Assembly (NCBI RefSeq): GCF_014905555.1
Contig: NZ_BNGS01000003.1
Location: 806,001 to 870,000 of the forward strand
DNA length: 64,000 nucleotides
Source of the DNA: Streptomyces sp. Y2F8-2
GTDB taxonomy: Bacteria; Actinomycetota; Actinomycetes; Streptomycetales; Streptomycetaceae
Reading direction: 5' to 3'
Positions within the stretch are counted from its first letter, which is position 1. Every line of letters starts with the position of its first letter. Below, one piece after another: positions 20,193-29,590 of the stretch. A program made the translations under genes and the position numbers. The notes beneath the pieces were generated by a model. It saw only the letters and a program-made list of their open reading frames with translations, was not told the DNA's origin and made no database searches.

Positions 20193-21529
20193 GGCGCTGC
20201 CGTCCTGTCGTACTGGCTGCGGGCCGAGTCGCTGATCCGGATCAGCAGCGCCACGATGATCCAGTTGGTCACGAGCGACGAGCCGCCCTGCGCCAGGAAC
20301 GGCATCGCCATGCCCGTCAGCGGGATCAGGCCCGTCACCCCGCCCGCGATCACGAACACCTGGAGCGCCACGATCGACGCGAGCCCCACGGCGAGCAGCC
20401 GCCCGAACGGGTCCCGCAGCGCCAGCCCCGCCCGGTAGCCGCGCTCCACCAGCAGCGCGTAGAGCAGGAACAGCGCGCACAGGCCGGCGAAGCCCAGTTC
20501 CTCGCCCGCCGTCGCCAGGATGAAGTCCGACTTCACGGCGAAGCCGATCAGCACCGAGTGGCCGAGGCCGAGCCCGGTGCCGAGCGCGCCGCCGGCGGCG
20601 AACGCGAACAGCGACTGGGCGAGCTGGCCCGCGCCCTGGCCCGCCTCGATCGACGCGAAGGGGTGCAGCCAGTCCTCGACCCGGGCGTGCACGTGCGGCT
20701 CCAGCCGGCCCACGGCGAACGCGCCCACCATCGCGAGCAGCAGACCGACCGCGATCCAGCCGGTGCGGCCCGTGGCGACGTACAGCAGCACCACGAACAG
20801 CCCGAAGAACAGCAGCGAGGTGCCGAGGTCGCGCTCCAGGACGAGGACGCCGACGCTCAGCAGCCAGATCGCCACCACCGGGCCGAGGACCCGCCCGGTG
20901 GGCAGCTGAAGCCGCCACACCTTGCGGCCCGTGAAGGCCAGCGCCTGCCGGTTGGCGGCCAGGTACCCGGCGTAGAAGACCGCGAGCAGCAGCTTCGCGA
21001 ACTCGCCCGGCTGGATGGAGAACCCGGCGACCCTGAGCCAGATCCGGGCGCCGTTCACCGCCGGGAAGAAGATCGGCAGGGTGAGCAGGGCGAGCGCGGC
21101 GCCCCCGCACAGGTACGTGTAGCGCTGGAGCACCCGGTGGTGGCGCAGCAGCAGGACGACGGCCGTGAACAGTGCGACGCCGAGCGTCGACCAGGACAGC
21201 TGGGTGGGGGCCGCCCGGTGGCCCGGGGTCTCCAGATCGAGGCGGTAGATCAGCACCAGGCCCACGCCGTTGAGCAGCACCGCGATGGGCAGCAGCAGGG
21301 GATCGGCGTACGGGGCGCGCAGCCGTACCGCGCAGTGCGCGAGCAGCGCGAGCGCGCCGAGCCCGGCGCCGTAGCGGAGCGCGCCGGGCGGGAGGGTGCC
21401 GTGCCGGGCCAGGCCGACGGCGCAGTAGCCGTACACCGACAGCAGCACGGCGAGGACGATCAGGCCGAACTCGGTTCCCCGGCGCCGGGGCAGGCGCAGC
21501 GCGGGGGCGGGGGCGTCCGCCGGCGTCAC
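20189..21529 (-). CDS. FtsW/RodA/SpoVE (SEDS) family glycosyltransferase
   Basis: I chose the GTG at 21529, preceded by GGAG at good spacing; an ATG at 21562 has no ribosome-binding site. The ~446-residue protein has about 12 membrane helices. SEDS landmarks are NGARIWLRVAGFSIQPGEFAK, the ERDLGTSLL loop, KSDFILATAGEELGF and the closing GLIPLTGMAMPFLAQGGSSL. It polymerises lipid II glycan strands with the coupled class B PBP. Whether it serves division, elongation or sporulation is not shown. Confidence 0.94.
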   Translation of the reverse strand: MTPADAPAPALRLPRRRGTEFGLIVLAVLLSVYGYCAVGLARHGTLPPGALRYGAGLGALALLAHCAVRLRAPYADPLLLPIAVLLNGVGLVLIYRLDLETPGHRAAPTQLSWSTLGVALFTAVVLLLRHHRVLQRYTYLCGGAALALLTLPIFFPAVNGARIWLRVAGFSIQPGEFAKLLLAVFYAGYLAANRQALAFTGRKVWRLQLPTGRVLGPVVAIWLLSVGVLVLERDLGTSLLFFGLFVVLLYVATGRTGWIAVGLLLAMVGAFAVGRLEPHVHARVEDWLHPFASIEAGQGAGQLAQSLFAFAAGGALGTGLGLGHSVLIGFAVKSDFILATAGEELGFAGLCALFLLYALLVERGYRAGLALRDPFGRLLAVGLASIVALQVFVIAGGVTGLIPLTGMAMPFLAQGGSSLVTNWIIVALLIRISDSARSQYDRTAAP

Positions 21530-21612
21530 GGTCCTCGCTCCTGGCGTTCCGGGCGGGATCATGTGCGGAACGTAGCAAGCGATAAGCGGTATGTCCCGTT
21601 ATGCGGGGGCAA

Positions 21613-22893
21613 TCAGCCCGTTCCGGTACTTATTGGCGTCTCCGGGAGGGAGAGCGTGGCCATGGCCCCGCCGTCCGGTGCGTTGGCGAACTCCAGCCGG
21701 GCGCCCAGCACCTCCGCCTGCCCGCACGCGATCGTCAGGCCGAGGCCGTGCCCCTTCGCGCCGCCCTCGGTGCGGAACCGCTGCGGCCCGTGCGCCAGCA
21801 GGTACTCCGGATAACCGTCCCCGTGGTCCCGTACGGTGACCCGCGCACCGTCGACCGTCAGCACCACCGGGCCCCGCCCGTGCCGGTGCGCGTTCGCCAC
21901 CAGGTTGCCGAGCACCCGCTCCAGCCGCCGCCGGTCGGTCGCCACGCACGCGTCCCGCACCACCCGGACCTCGACCGGGGTGCCGGAGGCCCGCACCACC
22001 CGCTGCGCCAGCGGCGCGAGCCGCTCCTCGGCCAGCTCCAGGCGTTCGCCGCCCGCCTCCAGGCGGGAGATCTCCAGCAGGTCCTCGGTGAGCGTGCGCA
22101 GCGCCGCCACCCGGTCCCGCACCAGCTCGGTCGGCCGCCCGGGCGGCAGCAGCTCGGCCGCCGCGTGCAGCCCGGTCAGCGGGGTGCGCAGCTCATGCGC
22201 CACGTCCGCGGTGAACCGCTGCTCGCTCAGCAGCTTGCCCTGCAGCGTGGCCGCCATCGTGTCCAGGGCGCCCGCGACCGCGGCCACCTCGTCCTGGGGG
22301 CGCGCCGGATTCCTCGCGCGCCGGTCGTTCACGCGCGCGTCCAGGTCGCCCGCGCTGATCCGCCGGGCCACCTGCGCGGTCGCCTGCAGTCGCCGGGTCA
22401 CCCGGGTCACCGCGAACGCTCCCACGCACAGCGTCACGCCGCTCGCCAGCGCCGAGGACCACACGATCGCCTCGTCCAGGGCGTCGATGATGCGGGCGCC
22501 CTGCGCGTAGTCGACCTGCACGGCGAGCGCCCGGCCGCCGTCGGCCGGGCCCGCCGCCCACATCGTGGGCTGCGGATCCCGGGTCCCGACCATCGTGCCG
22601 CGGTACCCGTCCGCCGCCAGTTCCCGCAGCGGCGCCGGCAGCCCCGGCGGGTCGACACCCGCGTCGTGCGGCAGCCGGTCGCCCGCCTCGTACGCCTGCG
22701 TCACCTCCGTCAGCCGGGCCAGTGCCCGGCCGCGGGCCTCACCGACGGTCCGGTCGGTGACCTGGACATGGACGAGCACGCCGAGCAGCGCGGCCAGACC
22801 ACAGCACATGACGGTGATGAAGGCGGCCGCCTTCCAGGTCAGCGTGCCGGTCCAGCGCGGCAGCCGGTCGAGCGTGCGGCCGAGGGGCCTCAT
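21613..22893 (-). CDS. Sensor histidine kinase without an adjacent response regulator
   Basis: 426 residues from the ATG at 22893, which overlaps the stop of the lipoprotein gene (ATGA). Two membrane helices (~22-42 and ~145-165) flank an extracytoplasmic sensor. A HAMP segment, an H box (DVAHELRTPLTGLHAA), an N box (NLVANAHRHG) and a G2 box (GHGLGLTIA) follow. It would autophosphorylate on the H-box His. No receiver protein is encoded nearby, so its partner is elsewhere. Confidence 0.92.
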   Translation of the reverse strand: MRPLGRTLDRLPRWTGTLTWKAAAFITVMCCGLAALLGVLVHVQVTDRTVGEARGRALARLTEVTQAYEAGDRLPHDAGVDPPGLPAPLRELAADGYRGTMVGTRDPQPTMWAAGPADGGRALAVQVDYAQGARIIDALDEAIVWSSALASGVTLCVGAFAVTRVTRRLQATAQVARRISAGDLDARVNDRRARNPARPQDEVAAVAGALDTMAATLQGKLLSEQRFTADVAHELRTPLTGLHAAAELLPPGRPTELVRDRVAALRTLTEDLLEISRLEAGGERLELAEERLAPLAQRVVRASGTPVEVRVVRDACVATDRRRLERVLGNLVANAHRHGRGPVVLTVDGARVTVRDHGDGYPEYLLAHGPQRFRTEGGAKGHGLGLTIACGQAEVLGARLEFANAPDGGAMATLSLPETPISTGTG

Positions 22894-23720
22894 CGGGCGC
22901 TCTCCGACGGGACGGGGGCGGCCGAGGGGGAGACGGACGGGACGGGCGAGGCCGGGGCAGGGGCGGACGGGGCCGGTGCGACCGGCCGGCGTGGGGGTGC
23001 GGTGCCCACCCGCACGATCTCGTCCCGGGTCGCCAGCATCGCGTGCTGGTGCGGATCCCAGGTCCACTCCGTGCGGAACTCGTAGCCGGGCAGCGTCGAC
23101 GGCGAGCGGATGATCACGGTGCTGCCCGCCAGCTCCACGCTGATCACGCTGTCCGAGGTGCCCATGACCTGCACCAGCCGGTGGTGTTCGACGGTGTACA
23201 CGCGCACCGCCAGCTGGTCGTCCGGGAAGCGGATGCCGAGCACCATGTCGTCCTCGCCGTCGCCGGTGAGGTCGCGGTAGTACGCCCGCAGGACCGGGCA
23301 CCGCCGTCCCTGCGGGCCCGCCACGCCGCAGTCCTTCAGCCGCTCGCGCGTCTCCGCGTACAGGGCGTGCGGGCCGGAGTAGGCGTCCGGGTGCGCGGCG
23401 ACCTCGGCGCGCACGACGTCCAGGGGGTCCACCCGGCGGATGTCATCACCAGGAACGGTGACGCCCTTGACGGTCTCGGTGTCCGCCTCGCCGTAGTCCA
23501 GGGCGGGCGTGGAGGCGGGCGGCAGCTGGGGCCACAGCCGCACCGGGCCGACGGCGGTGGCGGTCGGGCCCGCGCCCCGCAGGGCACCGGAGTCACCGCA
23601 GCCCGCAAGGAGCAGGGCGGTCACGGCGACGCCGAGGGCCGCGCGCACGGGGCGACCGCGGAGTGACGGGCCCACACGGCGGCTGCGGAACGCCGTGCCG
23701 GCGCGACGGCTGGGGAACAC
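22890..23720 (-). CDS. Lipoprotein coupled to the histidine kinase
   Basis: 276 residues with an arginine-rich leader, a hydrophobic stretch and a lipobox (LLLAGC, Cys at ~41). The mature part contains an FG-GAP/EF-hand-like acidic loop (DLTGDGEDDM) and an antiparallel beta-rich region. The C-terminus is a Pro/Ala/Ser tail. Its stop overlaps the kinase start, so it may act as a signal-sensing or modulating lipoprotein, much as CseA does in the CseABC system. That role is inferred from context only. Confidence 0.8.
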   Translation of the reverse strand: MFPSRRAGTAFRSRRVGPSLRGRPVRAALGVAVTALLLAGCGDSGALRGAGPTATAVGPVRLWPQLPPASTPALDYGEADTETVKGVTVPGDDIRRVDPLDVVRAEVAAHPDAYSGPHALYAETRERLKDCGVAGPQGRRCPVLRAYYRDLTGDGEDDMVLGIRFPDDQLAVRVYTVEHHRLVQVMGTSDSVISVELAGSTVIIRSPSTLPGYEFRTEWTWDPHQHAMLATRDEIVRVGTAPPRRPVAPAPSAPAPASPVPSVSPSAAPVPSESAR

Positions 23721-23784
23721 GGGGGCATCCGTCCTTTTTGCTCACCTGATGACCGGTTGTTCACTCTACGATCGGCCAGTGAGG

Positions 23785-24291
23785 TTACTCCGCGAGTTCC
23801 TCCAGGAGGCGGGCGGTGTCCAGGCCCGCCCGCAGGTACTCCACGAACAGGTCGTTGTGCAGCGCCCAGGGCCCGCGCCGGGCGCGGATCATGCGGATCG
23901 CCTCCTCGGCGGTGTGCCCGGCCCGCACCAGCGCATGCGCGACGACCAGGCCCGAACGGTTGTACCCGTGGTAGCACCGCACGAGCACCCGGCGCCCGTC
24001 CTCCAGCGCGTCGTCGGCGGCCTGCGCCAGCCGCATCACACCCGCGAGCTGCGTTCCGTCCAGCGGGCCGTCCGGGATCGGCCACACATGGTGCTCGACT
24101 CCGTCGTCAGGCCCGTGCCCGGGCAGCCGCAACAAGGTCAGCACCAGATCGAACTCATCCCGTACGACGGCGAACTCCCGCTCCCCGGAGCGCCCCCTGA
24201 ACTCATGGCCGCCCATCCACAGACCGGGCACGATCTCGCTCCACGGGCTCTCGGGAGCCGGAACATCGGGTTGCTTTCTGCGGGTCCGCAA
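23785..24291 (-). CDS. Protein tyrosine/dual-specificity phosphatase
   Basis: The P-loop of Cys-based phosphatases is present as VRCYHGYNRSG (Cys and Arg five residues apart), preceded by a WPIPDG general-acid loop with an Asp. I prefer the TTG at 24291, which follows GGGAGG and gives ~168 residues. An ATG at 24369 would extend it but lacks a ribosome-binding site. It is divergent from the NERD gene. The substrate is unknown. Confidence 0.82.
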   Translation of the reverse strand: MRTRRKQPDVPAPESPWSEIVPGLWMGGHEFRGRSGEREFAVVRDEFDLVLTLLRLPGHGPDDGVEHHVWPIPDGPLDGTQLAGVMRLAQAADDALEDGRRVLVRCYHGYNRSGLVVAHALVRAGHTAEEAIRMIRARRGPWALHNDLFVEYLRAGLDTARLLEELAE

Positions 24292-24388
24292 CGGCGCCTC
24301 CCACCGAGTCCCCAACTGCTCACAAAGGTAGCCGGGTTCTTGCCCCCGGAGCACCCCGCCTGTTCCCATGGTCGAGGGGTGATGGTGC

Positions 24389-25192
24389 ATGGACGGACTG
24401 CGCGTCGTACCGACCTGGCGGCACGGACAGGAACGCCTGTACGTGTGCGGCACCGACGGGCGGAACATCGCCTGGTACGACCGGGAGACCGGCCGGGTCA
24501 ACCTGCTGAGCGAGGACCTGCGCGAGGGCGTGCTCGACGCGCTCGGCCCGTTCGTGACGGGCCCGGTGACGGTCGGGCCGCCCCCCGTGCCCACCCCCGC
24601 CGAGCTGGCCCGGCTCTCCCTCCACCCGGACGACGACCTGGCGCCGAACCGGCCCGGTGAGGCCCTGCTGATCGCCCTGGACCGCGACCCGGGCCCCACC
24701 CGCCGGCTGCGCCCGGACCCACGGCGCCAGGCGCTCGACGCCGAGCAGGCGGTCGGTGACGCGCTGGACGGTCTGGAGGGCGCGGGCTGGCGAACCCTGC
24801 ACTCGGTGCCGCTGCCCGGCGGCGACCGCATCCACCACCTGGCGATCGGCCCCGGCGGCCTGTTCGCGGTGCGCTCCCTCTACGCCCGCAGGCAGCGGGT
24901 CCTCGTCGCCGATCCGATGGTGACGGTGGGCCGTCAGGAGGCGCGGCCGCTGCTGCGCCAGGTGAGCGCCGACGCGGACCGGGCGTCGTACGCGCTGACG
25001 GCCGAGGTCCACCCGGTCCTGATCGTCACCGAGCCCGGCCGCCTGGAGATCACGGCGCCGCTGCGCAGGATCCGCGTCCTGAAGGACACGGACGTGCCCG
25101 CCCTGGCCCGCTTGGGCGGCATGCTGAAGCCGGCGGACGTGGAAGCGCTGCACGCGATGGCACGGGACCGGCACACGTGGTCCCGGGTGTGA
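24389..25192 (+). CDS. NERD-domain (nuclease-related) protein
   Basis: 267 residues. The second half has the NERD core: EQAVGDALDGL, GWRTLHSVPLPGGDRIHHLAIGPGGLFAVRS and HPVLIVTEP. This is a nuclease-like fold related to restriction endonucleases. The N-terminal half (residues 1-110) is not recognised. GAGGGGTGATG lies before the ATG. It converges on the LigD-polymerase gene across a minisatellite. Confidence 0.82.
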   Translation: MDGLRVVPTWRHGQERLYVCGTDGRNIAWYDRETGRVNLLSEDLREGVLDALGPFVTGPVTVGPPPVPTPAELARLSLHPDDDLAPNRPGEALLIALDRDPGPTRRLRPDPRRQALDAEQAVGDALDGLEGAGWRTLHSVPLPGGDRIHHLAIGPGGLFAVRSLYARRQRVLVADPMVTVGRQEARPLLRQVSADADRASYALTAEVHPVLIVTEPGRLEITAPLRRIRVLKDTDVPALARLGGMLKPADVEALHAMARDRHTWSRV

Positions 25193-25230
25193 CCGTGGGG
25201 CGGCGGCACACCGCAGGGGTTCGGGGCAGT

Positions 25231-25362
25231 GGAACCGCTTCTTCTCAGGACAGTGGAACCGCCTGCTCTCAGGGCACCGGAACCGCTCGCTCTCACGGCT
25301 GCGGAACCGCTCGCTCTCACGGCTGCGGAACCGCTTGCCCTCACGGCAGCGGAACCGCTTGG
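25231..25362. repeat. 24-bp minisatellite between NERD and LigD genes
   Basis: Five full 24-bp units begin GGAACCGC, followed by a 12-bp partial unit. The third and fourth units are identical. The last units run into the final codons and stop of the LigD gene (stop at 25341-25343). Confidence 0.9.
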
Positions 25363-26222
25363 TCGGAATCGCAGAGCGCGGCCATGAGGTCCCCGTACGC
25401 CTGCAACCGGGGAGCGATGTCCGGGGCGCGGAAGACGAGACTGCCGGGCGAGGCACAGTCCTCCACCTCCTCCCATGTAACCGGCGCCGACACGGTGGGC
25501 TCCGCCCGGGCGCGCAGTGTGTACGGCGTGGCGGTGGTCTTGCGCGCCGCGTTCTGGCTCCAGTCCACGAAGACCTTCCCGGGCCGCAGACTGCGGGTCA
25601 TACGGTGGATGACCAGGCGGGGCATCGCCTTCTCCGCCTCCACGGCGAGCTGCCGGGCGTAGTCCGTCGTCCGCTGTGAAGGCGTCGGTTCCACGGTGGC
25701 GAGCAGATGCAGCCCCTTGGAGCCGGACGTCTTCGCGTACGCCGCGATCCCGTCCGCCGCCAGCCGCTCGCGCAGCCACAGGGCGACCTCGCAGCACTCG
25801 ACGATCGTGGCCGGCGCTCCCGGGTCGAGGTCGAAGACCAGCCGGTCGGCGATGTCGGGCGTGTCGATGCGCCACTGCGGGGTGTGGAACTCGGTGACGA
25901 GGTTCGCCGCCCACATGAGGCTCGCCAGGTCCTGGATCAGCACCATGCGGGCCGCACCCTCCGTACGCGGCACCTCCGCCGTGGTGACCCAGTCGGGCGT
26001 ACCCGGCGGCACGTTCTTGGCGAAGAACAGCTGTCCGTCCGGCCCGTCCGGATAGCGCAGGAAGGACAGCGGGCGGTCGCGGAGGTGAGGCAGCAGGGCG
26101 CCGGCGGTGGTCGCGTAGTAGTGCAGCAGCTCGCCCTTGGTGAAGCCGGTCGCGGGATGGAGCACCTTCTCCAGGTTGCTGAGCGCCAGCCGGCGGCCCT
26201 CCACCTCTGTGATCGGCGTCAT
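25341..26222 (-). CDS. LigD-type polymerase/primase domain protein (NHEJ)
   Basis: 293 residues from the ATG at 26222. It is the stand-alone polymerase domain of bacterial LigD, an archaeo-eukaryotic primase fold. Motifs seen are [18 protein letters not shown], the metal site [15 protein letters not shown] and the late [14 protein letters not shown]. It fills or extends DNA ends with ribonucleotides or dNTPs during non-homologous end joining. No ligase or phosphoesterase domain is attached. It is divergent from ku across 62 bp. Confidence 0.93.
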   Translation of the reverse strand: MTPITEVEGRRLALSNLEKVLHPATGFTKGELLHYYATTAGALLPHLRDRPLSFLRYPDGPDGQLFFAKNVPPGTPDWVTTAEVPRTEGAARMVLIQDLASLMWAANLVTEFHTPQWRIDTPDIADRLVFDLDPGAPATIVECCEVALWLRERLAADGIAAYAKTSGSKGLHLLATVEPTPSQRTTDYARQLAVEAEKAMPRLVIHRMTRSLRPGKVFVDWSQNAARKTTATPYTLRARAEPTVSAPVTWEEVEDCASPGSLVFRAPDIAPRLQAYGDLMAALCDSDQAVPLP

Positions 26223-26284
26223 ACGATGAGAATCCCACGAGAACCCCATGAAATCGCCCGACCTATCCGGAAAAGGGGCGGAAC

Positions 26285-27394
26285 GTGCGATCCATCTGGA
26301 ACGGCTCCATCTCGTTCGGCCTGGTGAGCATCCCCATCAAGCTGATGAACGCCACCGAGAACCACGCGATCTCCTTCCGTCAGATCCATCTGGAGGACGG
26401 CGGCCGCATCCAGTACCGCAAGTTCTGCGAGCTGGAGGACCGCGAGGTGGCTCAGGCGGAGATCGGCAAGGGGTACGAGGACGCGGACGGCTCGGTCATC
26501 CCGATCACGGACGAGGACCTGGCTCAGCTGCCCATCCCGACCACCAAGACGATCGAGATCGTGGCGTTCGTCCCGGAGGACCTGATCGACCCGCTCCAGA
26601 TGGACACGGCGTACTACCTGTGCGCGAACGGCACCCCGGCCGCCAAGCCCTACACGCTGCTGAGGGAGGCGCTCGGGCGCACGGGGAAGGTGGCGATCGC
26701 GAAGTTCGCCCTGCGGGGCCGGGAACGGCTCGGGATGCTGCGCGCGGTCGGTGACGTCCTCGCCATGCACGCCCTGCTGTGGCCCGACGAGATCCGCGCA
26801 CCGGAGGGCGTGGCACCGGAGGGGAACATCACGGTCCGGGACAAGGAGCTGGACCTGGCGGACGCCCTGATGGACACGCTGGGGGAGGTGGACCTGGACG
26901 AGCTGCACGACGAGTACCGCGAGGCGGTGGAGGACCTGATCGCGGCGAAGGCGGAGGGCAAGGAACCGCCGACGGCGCCGGCGCCCGAGGGCGGCAAGGT
27001 GCTCGACCTGATGGCGGCGCTGGAGAAGAGCGTGCGGGTGGCCAAGGAGGCGCGGGGCGCGGGCGAGCAGAGGGCGCAGCAGAAGGCCGAGGTCACACGG
27101 TTGCCGCAGCGGAAGGCGGCGCGTACGGAGCCCAAGGAGACCGGCGGGAAGAAGAGGGCGCCGGCGACGAAGAAGACGGTGGCGAAGCCGGGGGCCACGG
27201 CGAACAGGACGGCGATTAAGCAGACCGCGGCCAAGCAGACCACGACCAAGCAGACCACGACCAAGCAGACCGCGACCGAGCGAAGCGCGACCAAGAAGAC
27301 GGCAGCCAAGAAGGCGGCAGCCAAGAAGACCGCGGCGAAGAAGACACCGGCGAAGAAGACAGCGGCGAAGAAGGCAACCGCGAAGGGGGCCTAG
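26285..27394 (+). CDS. ku: Ku homodimer DNA end-binding protein
   Basis: 369 residues from the GTG at 26285, after an AAAAGGGG site. The Ku core spans residues 1-250 ([53 protein letters not shown]). The C-terminal ~100 residues are Lys/Ala/Thr repeats (KKTAAK type), resembling histone H1 tails that add DNA binding in some bacterial Ku proteins. With the divergent LigD polymerase it forms an NHEJ pair. Confidence 0.96.
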   Translation: MRSIWNGSISFGLVSIPIKLMNATENHAISFRQIHLEDGGRIQYRKFCELEDREVAQAEIGKGYEDADGSVIPITDEDLAQLPIPTTKTIEIVAFVPEDLIDPLQMDTAYYLCANGTPAAKPYTLLREALGRTGKVAIAKFALRGRERLGMLRAVGDVLAMHALLWPDEIRAPEGVAPEGNITVRDKELDLADALMDTLGEVDLDELHDEYREAVEDLIAAKAEGKEPPTAPAPEGGKVLDLMAALEKSVRVAKEARGAGEQRAQQKAEVTRLPQRKAARTEPKETGGKKRAPATKKTVAKPGATANRTAIKQTAAKQTTTKQTTTKQTATERSATKKTAAKKAAAKKTAAKKTPAKKTAAKKATAKGA

Positions 27395-27400
27395 GGGGCC

Positions 27401-28801
27401 CTAGCGCACCCGCCGCAGCGCCAGTACGGCGTTGTGGCCGCCGAAGCCGAAGGAGTTGCTCAGGGCCAGGTCGCCGTGTGAGGGGAGCGGGCGGGGGCGG
27501 CCGCGGACCACGTCCAGTGGGATCTCCGGATCCTGGGAGTCCTGGGGGTGGTGGGCCGTGGCGCCGATCGTCGGAGGGATGAGCCCGTGGTACAGGGTCA
27601 GCACCGTGGCCAGGGCCTCCACCCCGCCGGCCGCGCCCTGCAGATGCCCCAGGTGACCCTTGAGCGCCGTGACCGGCACGGCGTCGCCCAGCACCTCCCG
27701 TAGCGCGACGCCCTCCGCGAGGTCGCCGTCGGGCGTCGCCGTGGCGTGCGCGTTCACGTGGACGACGTCCACGGCGCGGGCACCCGCGTCCCGCAGCGCC
27801 CGCCGCAGCGCGAGCACGATCCCGGCGCCCGACGGATCCGGCGCCGCCATGTGGTGCGCGTCGGCGGACAAGCCCCACCCGGCGGCCTCGCAGTACACAC
27901 GCGCCCCGCGCCCCCGTGCGTGCTCGTCCGCCTCCAGCACCAGGAACCCGGCGCCCTCGCCGTTCACGAACCCGTCGCGGTCCTTGGCGAAGGGCCGCGA
28001 GGGCGAGACGTCCCCCACCGCGTGCTGGGACAAGGCCCGCATCGCGGCGAACGACGCCATGATCGCCGGCGTCACCACCGCCTCCGCGCCGCCTGCCAGG
28101 GCCACGTCCACGTGCCCGTACCGGATCCGGTCGATCGCCTGCCCGATCGCCTCGGTCCCCGAGGCACAGGCACTCGTCACGGTGCGCGCCTCCCCGGTGA
28201 TCCCCAGGTCGATCGATATCTGGGAGGCGGCCTGGGAGGGCACGGTCATGGGGGTGGTGAGGGGGGAGACCGCGCGAGGCCCCCTCTCCCGCAGCACCCG
28301 GTCACCGCCGACCAGCACGGAAGCGTCACCGAGGATGGAGCCCACGGACACGCCGACGCGCTCGGGTTCGAGTCCGCTGCCCACCGCGCCCGCCAGGTCG
28401 AACCCGGCATCCCGCCAGGCCTCCCGCGCCGCGAGCACCCCGAATTGCGCGGCCCGGTTCATCCGCCGCGCCCGGGGCCGGGGCAGCAGCGCGGCGGGAT
28501 CGGCGGGCACGGTCCCGGCTGTGCGGACGGGCAAGCCGGCGAAGTCGTCACCCGTCAACTCGGATATCCCGCACCGTCCGTCGAGAAGCCCCTGCCACAA
28601 CTCGGCCACTCCGACACCGAGCGGGGTGACGGCTCCCAGCCCGGTGACGAGGACCCGCCGCGGCGTGGCACCGAGGGACGGCCGGTGGGCACTCGGGTCG
28701 TGGCGTACGAGATGGCCGCGGGCCTCGTCCTGTGCGGCCGACCGAGGCAACCCGGCGTCCGGCAGAGGCGGTTGGGGTAAGGCGGAGGGGGAGGGGCGCA
28801 T
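27401..28801 (-). CDS. Beta-ketoacyl-ACP synthase II-like protein (FabF family)
   Basis: 466 residues including a ~48-residue Pro-rich leader; the start may be internal. The thiolase-fold core starts at RRVLVTGLGAVTPLG. The active-site triad is complete: Cys in TSACASGTEA, His in VNAHATATPDGD and His in LKGHLGHLQGAAG. The GFGGHNA motif closes the protein. It would condense acyl and malonyl units on ACP. No ACP, ketoreductase or chain-length factor gene is near, so its pathway is not indicated. It converges with ku, with six bases between the stops. Confidence 0.9.
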   Translation of the reverse strand: MRPSPSALPQPPLPDAGLPRSAAQDEARGHLVRHDPSAHRPSLGATPRRVLVTGLGAVTPLGVGVAELWQGLLDGRCGISELTGDDFAGLPVRTAGTVPADPAALLPRPRARRMNRAAQFGVLAAREAWRDAGFDLAGAVGSGLEPERVGVSVGSILGDASVLVGGDRVLRERGPRAVSPLTTPMTVPSQAASQISIDLGITGEARTVTSACASGTEAIGQAIDRIRYGHVDVALAGGAEAVVTPAIMASFAAMRALSQHAVGDVSPSRPFAKDRDGFVNGEGAGFLVLEADEHARGRGARVYCEAAGWGLSADAHHMAAPDPSGAGIVLALRRALRDAGARAVDVVHVNAHATATPDGDLAEGVALREVLGDAVPVTALKGHLGHLQGAAGGVEALATVLTLYHGLIPPTIGATAHHPQDSQDPEIPLDVVRGRPRPLPSHGDLALSNSFGFGGHNAVLALRRVR

Positions 28802-28935
28802 GGTGCCACGCAGCTTTCCGTAGATCCGAACGCTGCTGCCCCCAGGCCCGGTTGTGCTGTCCGTCGGTCAACTCCACTGTACTTCTCCCGCACAGGGGAC
28901 GGCGTCGGCGGTGCTCCGTGGGACACCATGGAGCC

Positions 28936-29418
28936 ATGCGCCGACGTAGACCCGACACCAGCGCGTGGCTCGAAGCCCCGGACCCGGTGCTCGCGCTCGC
29001 CCGGGAGGAGCTGGCCTTCTACGAGGAGGCACGCGACTCGGCCCGCAAGTGGCACCGCGTCACCGAGCTGGGGGCACTGGCGACTTCCTCGTCCACGGTG
29101 GTGGCGGCGGGGCTCCATGCTCCCGCCTGGCTCACCGCCCTGATCGCGGGCGGCGCCCTGTTCTTCACCGGCGTCCGGCAGGTGTTCGCACACGGCCCCC
29201 GCTATGTTCTGGCGGCACAGTCCCGTGAGTCCCTGCGACGAGCCATCAACCGCTACCAGCTGGTCCCCGAGGCCGACCGGGACACGCGAGCGCGCCGGGA
29301 GCTGCTCGCCACGGTGGAGCAGGTGGGCGACGAGGAACTGCGGCAATGGGTCGAGCAACGGCAAGGGACGACCTTGGACGGCAGCGGCCCGGACAGCGGC
29401 TCGCCGACGCTTCCCTGA
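28936..29418 (+). CDS. SLATT-type (DUF4231) two-helix membrane protein
   Basis: About 160 residues from the ATG at 28936; an in-frame GTG at 28918 is an alternative. An N-terminal helix (AREELAFYEEARDSARKWHR) is followed by two closely spaced membrane helices (~45-80) and a helical C-terminus. This is the SLATT/DUF4231 plan, predicted by others to be pore-forming effectors of conflict systems. No partner gene is recognised nearby. Confidence 0.7.
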   Translation: MRRRRPDTSAWLEAPDPVLALAREELAFYEEARDSARKWHRVTELGALATSSSTVVAAGLHAPAWLTALIAGGALFFTGVRQVFAHGPRYVLAAQSRESLRRAINRYQLVPEADRDTRARRELLATVEQVGDEELRQWVEQRQGTTLDGSGPDSGSPTLP

Positions 29419-29487
29419 CCCCCGCACGGGCCCGCGTGGGTGGTGCCCGCCCACACCATCGCTTCACGCAACAGGCACACGACCGCA

Positions 29488-29516
29488 CTGAAAGTTTAGG
29501 TTTCAAGCGTTACTCT
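29488..29516 (+). promoter_or_regulatory. Promoter and possible operator of the FAD oxidoreductase gene
   Basis: CTGAAA (29488-29493), a 17-bp spacer and TACTCT (29511-29516) form a vegetative-type promoter. A GAAA..TTTC inverted repeat (29490-29504) overlaps the -35 box and resembles the operator before the exporter gene. Confidence 0.5.
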
Positions 29517-29590
29517 GCCCCAGCAGTCGAGTGGCCGAGAACAGCCGATCCGCGCGGCACTCGCACCCCCCACCAGGCAGGAGACCCGGC

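Noticed and set aside
18660..20438. Long plus-strand open frame opposite the penicillin-binding protein
   Set aside because: It is antisense to a gene with complete transpeptidase motifs, and its translation is Arg/Pro/Gly-rich with no domain.
25231..25362. CRISPR-like repeat array
   Set aside because: The units are contiguous 24-mers without spacers, so this is a minisatellite.
27391..27404. CTAGGG..CCCTAG palindrome as a terminator between ku and the ketoacyl synthase
   Set aside because: The stem is only six bases and is formed mainly by the two TAG stop codons and the G/C context.
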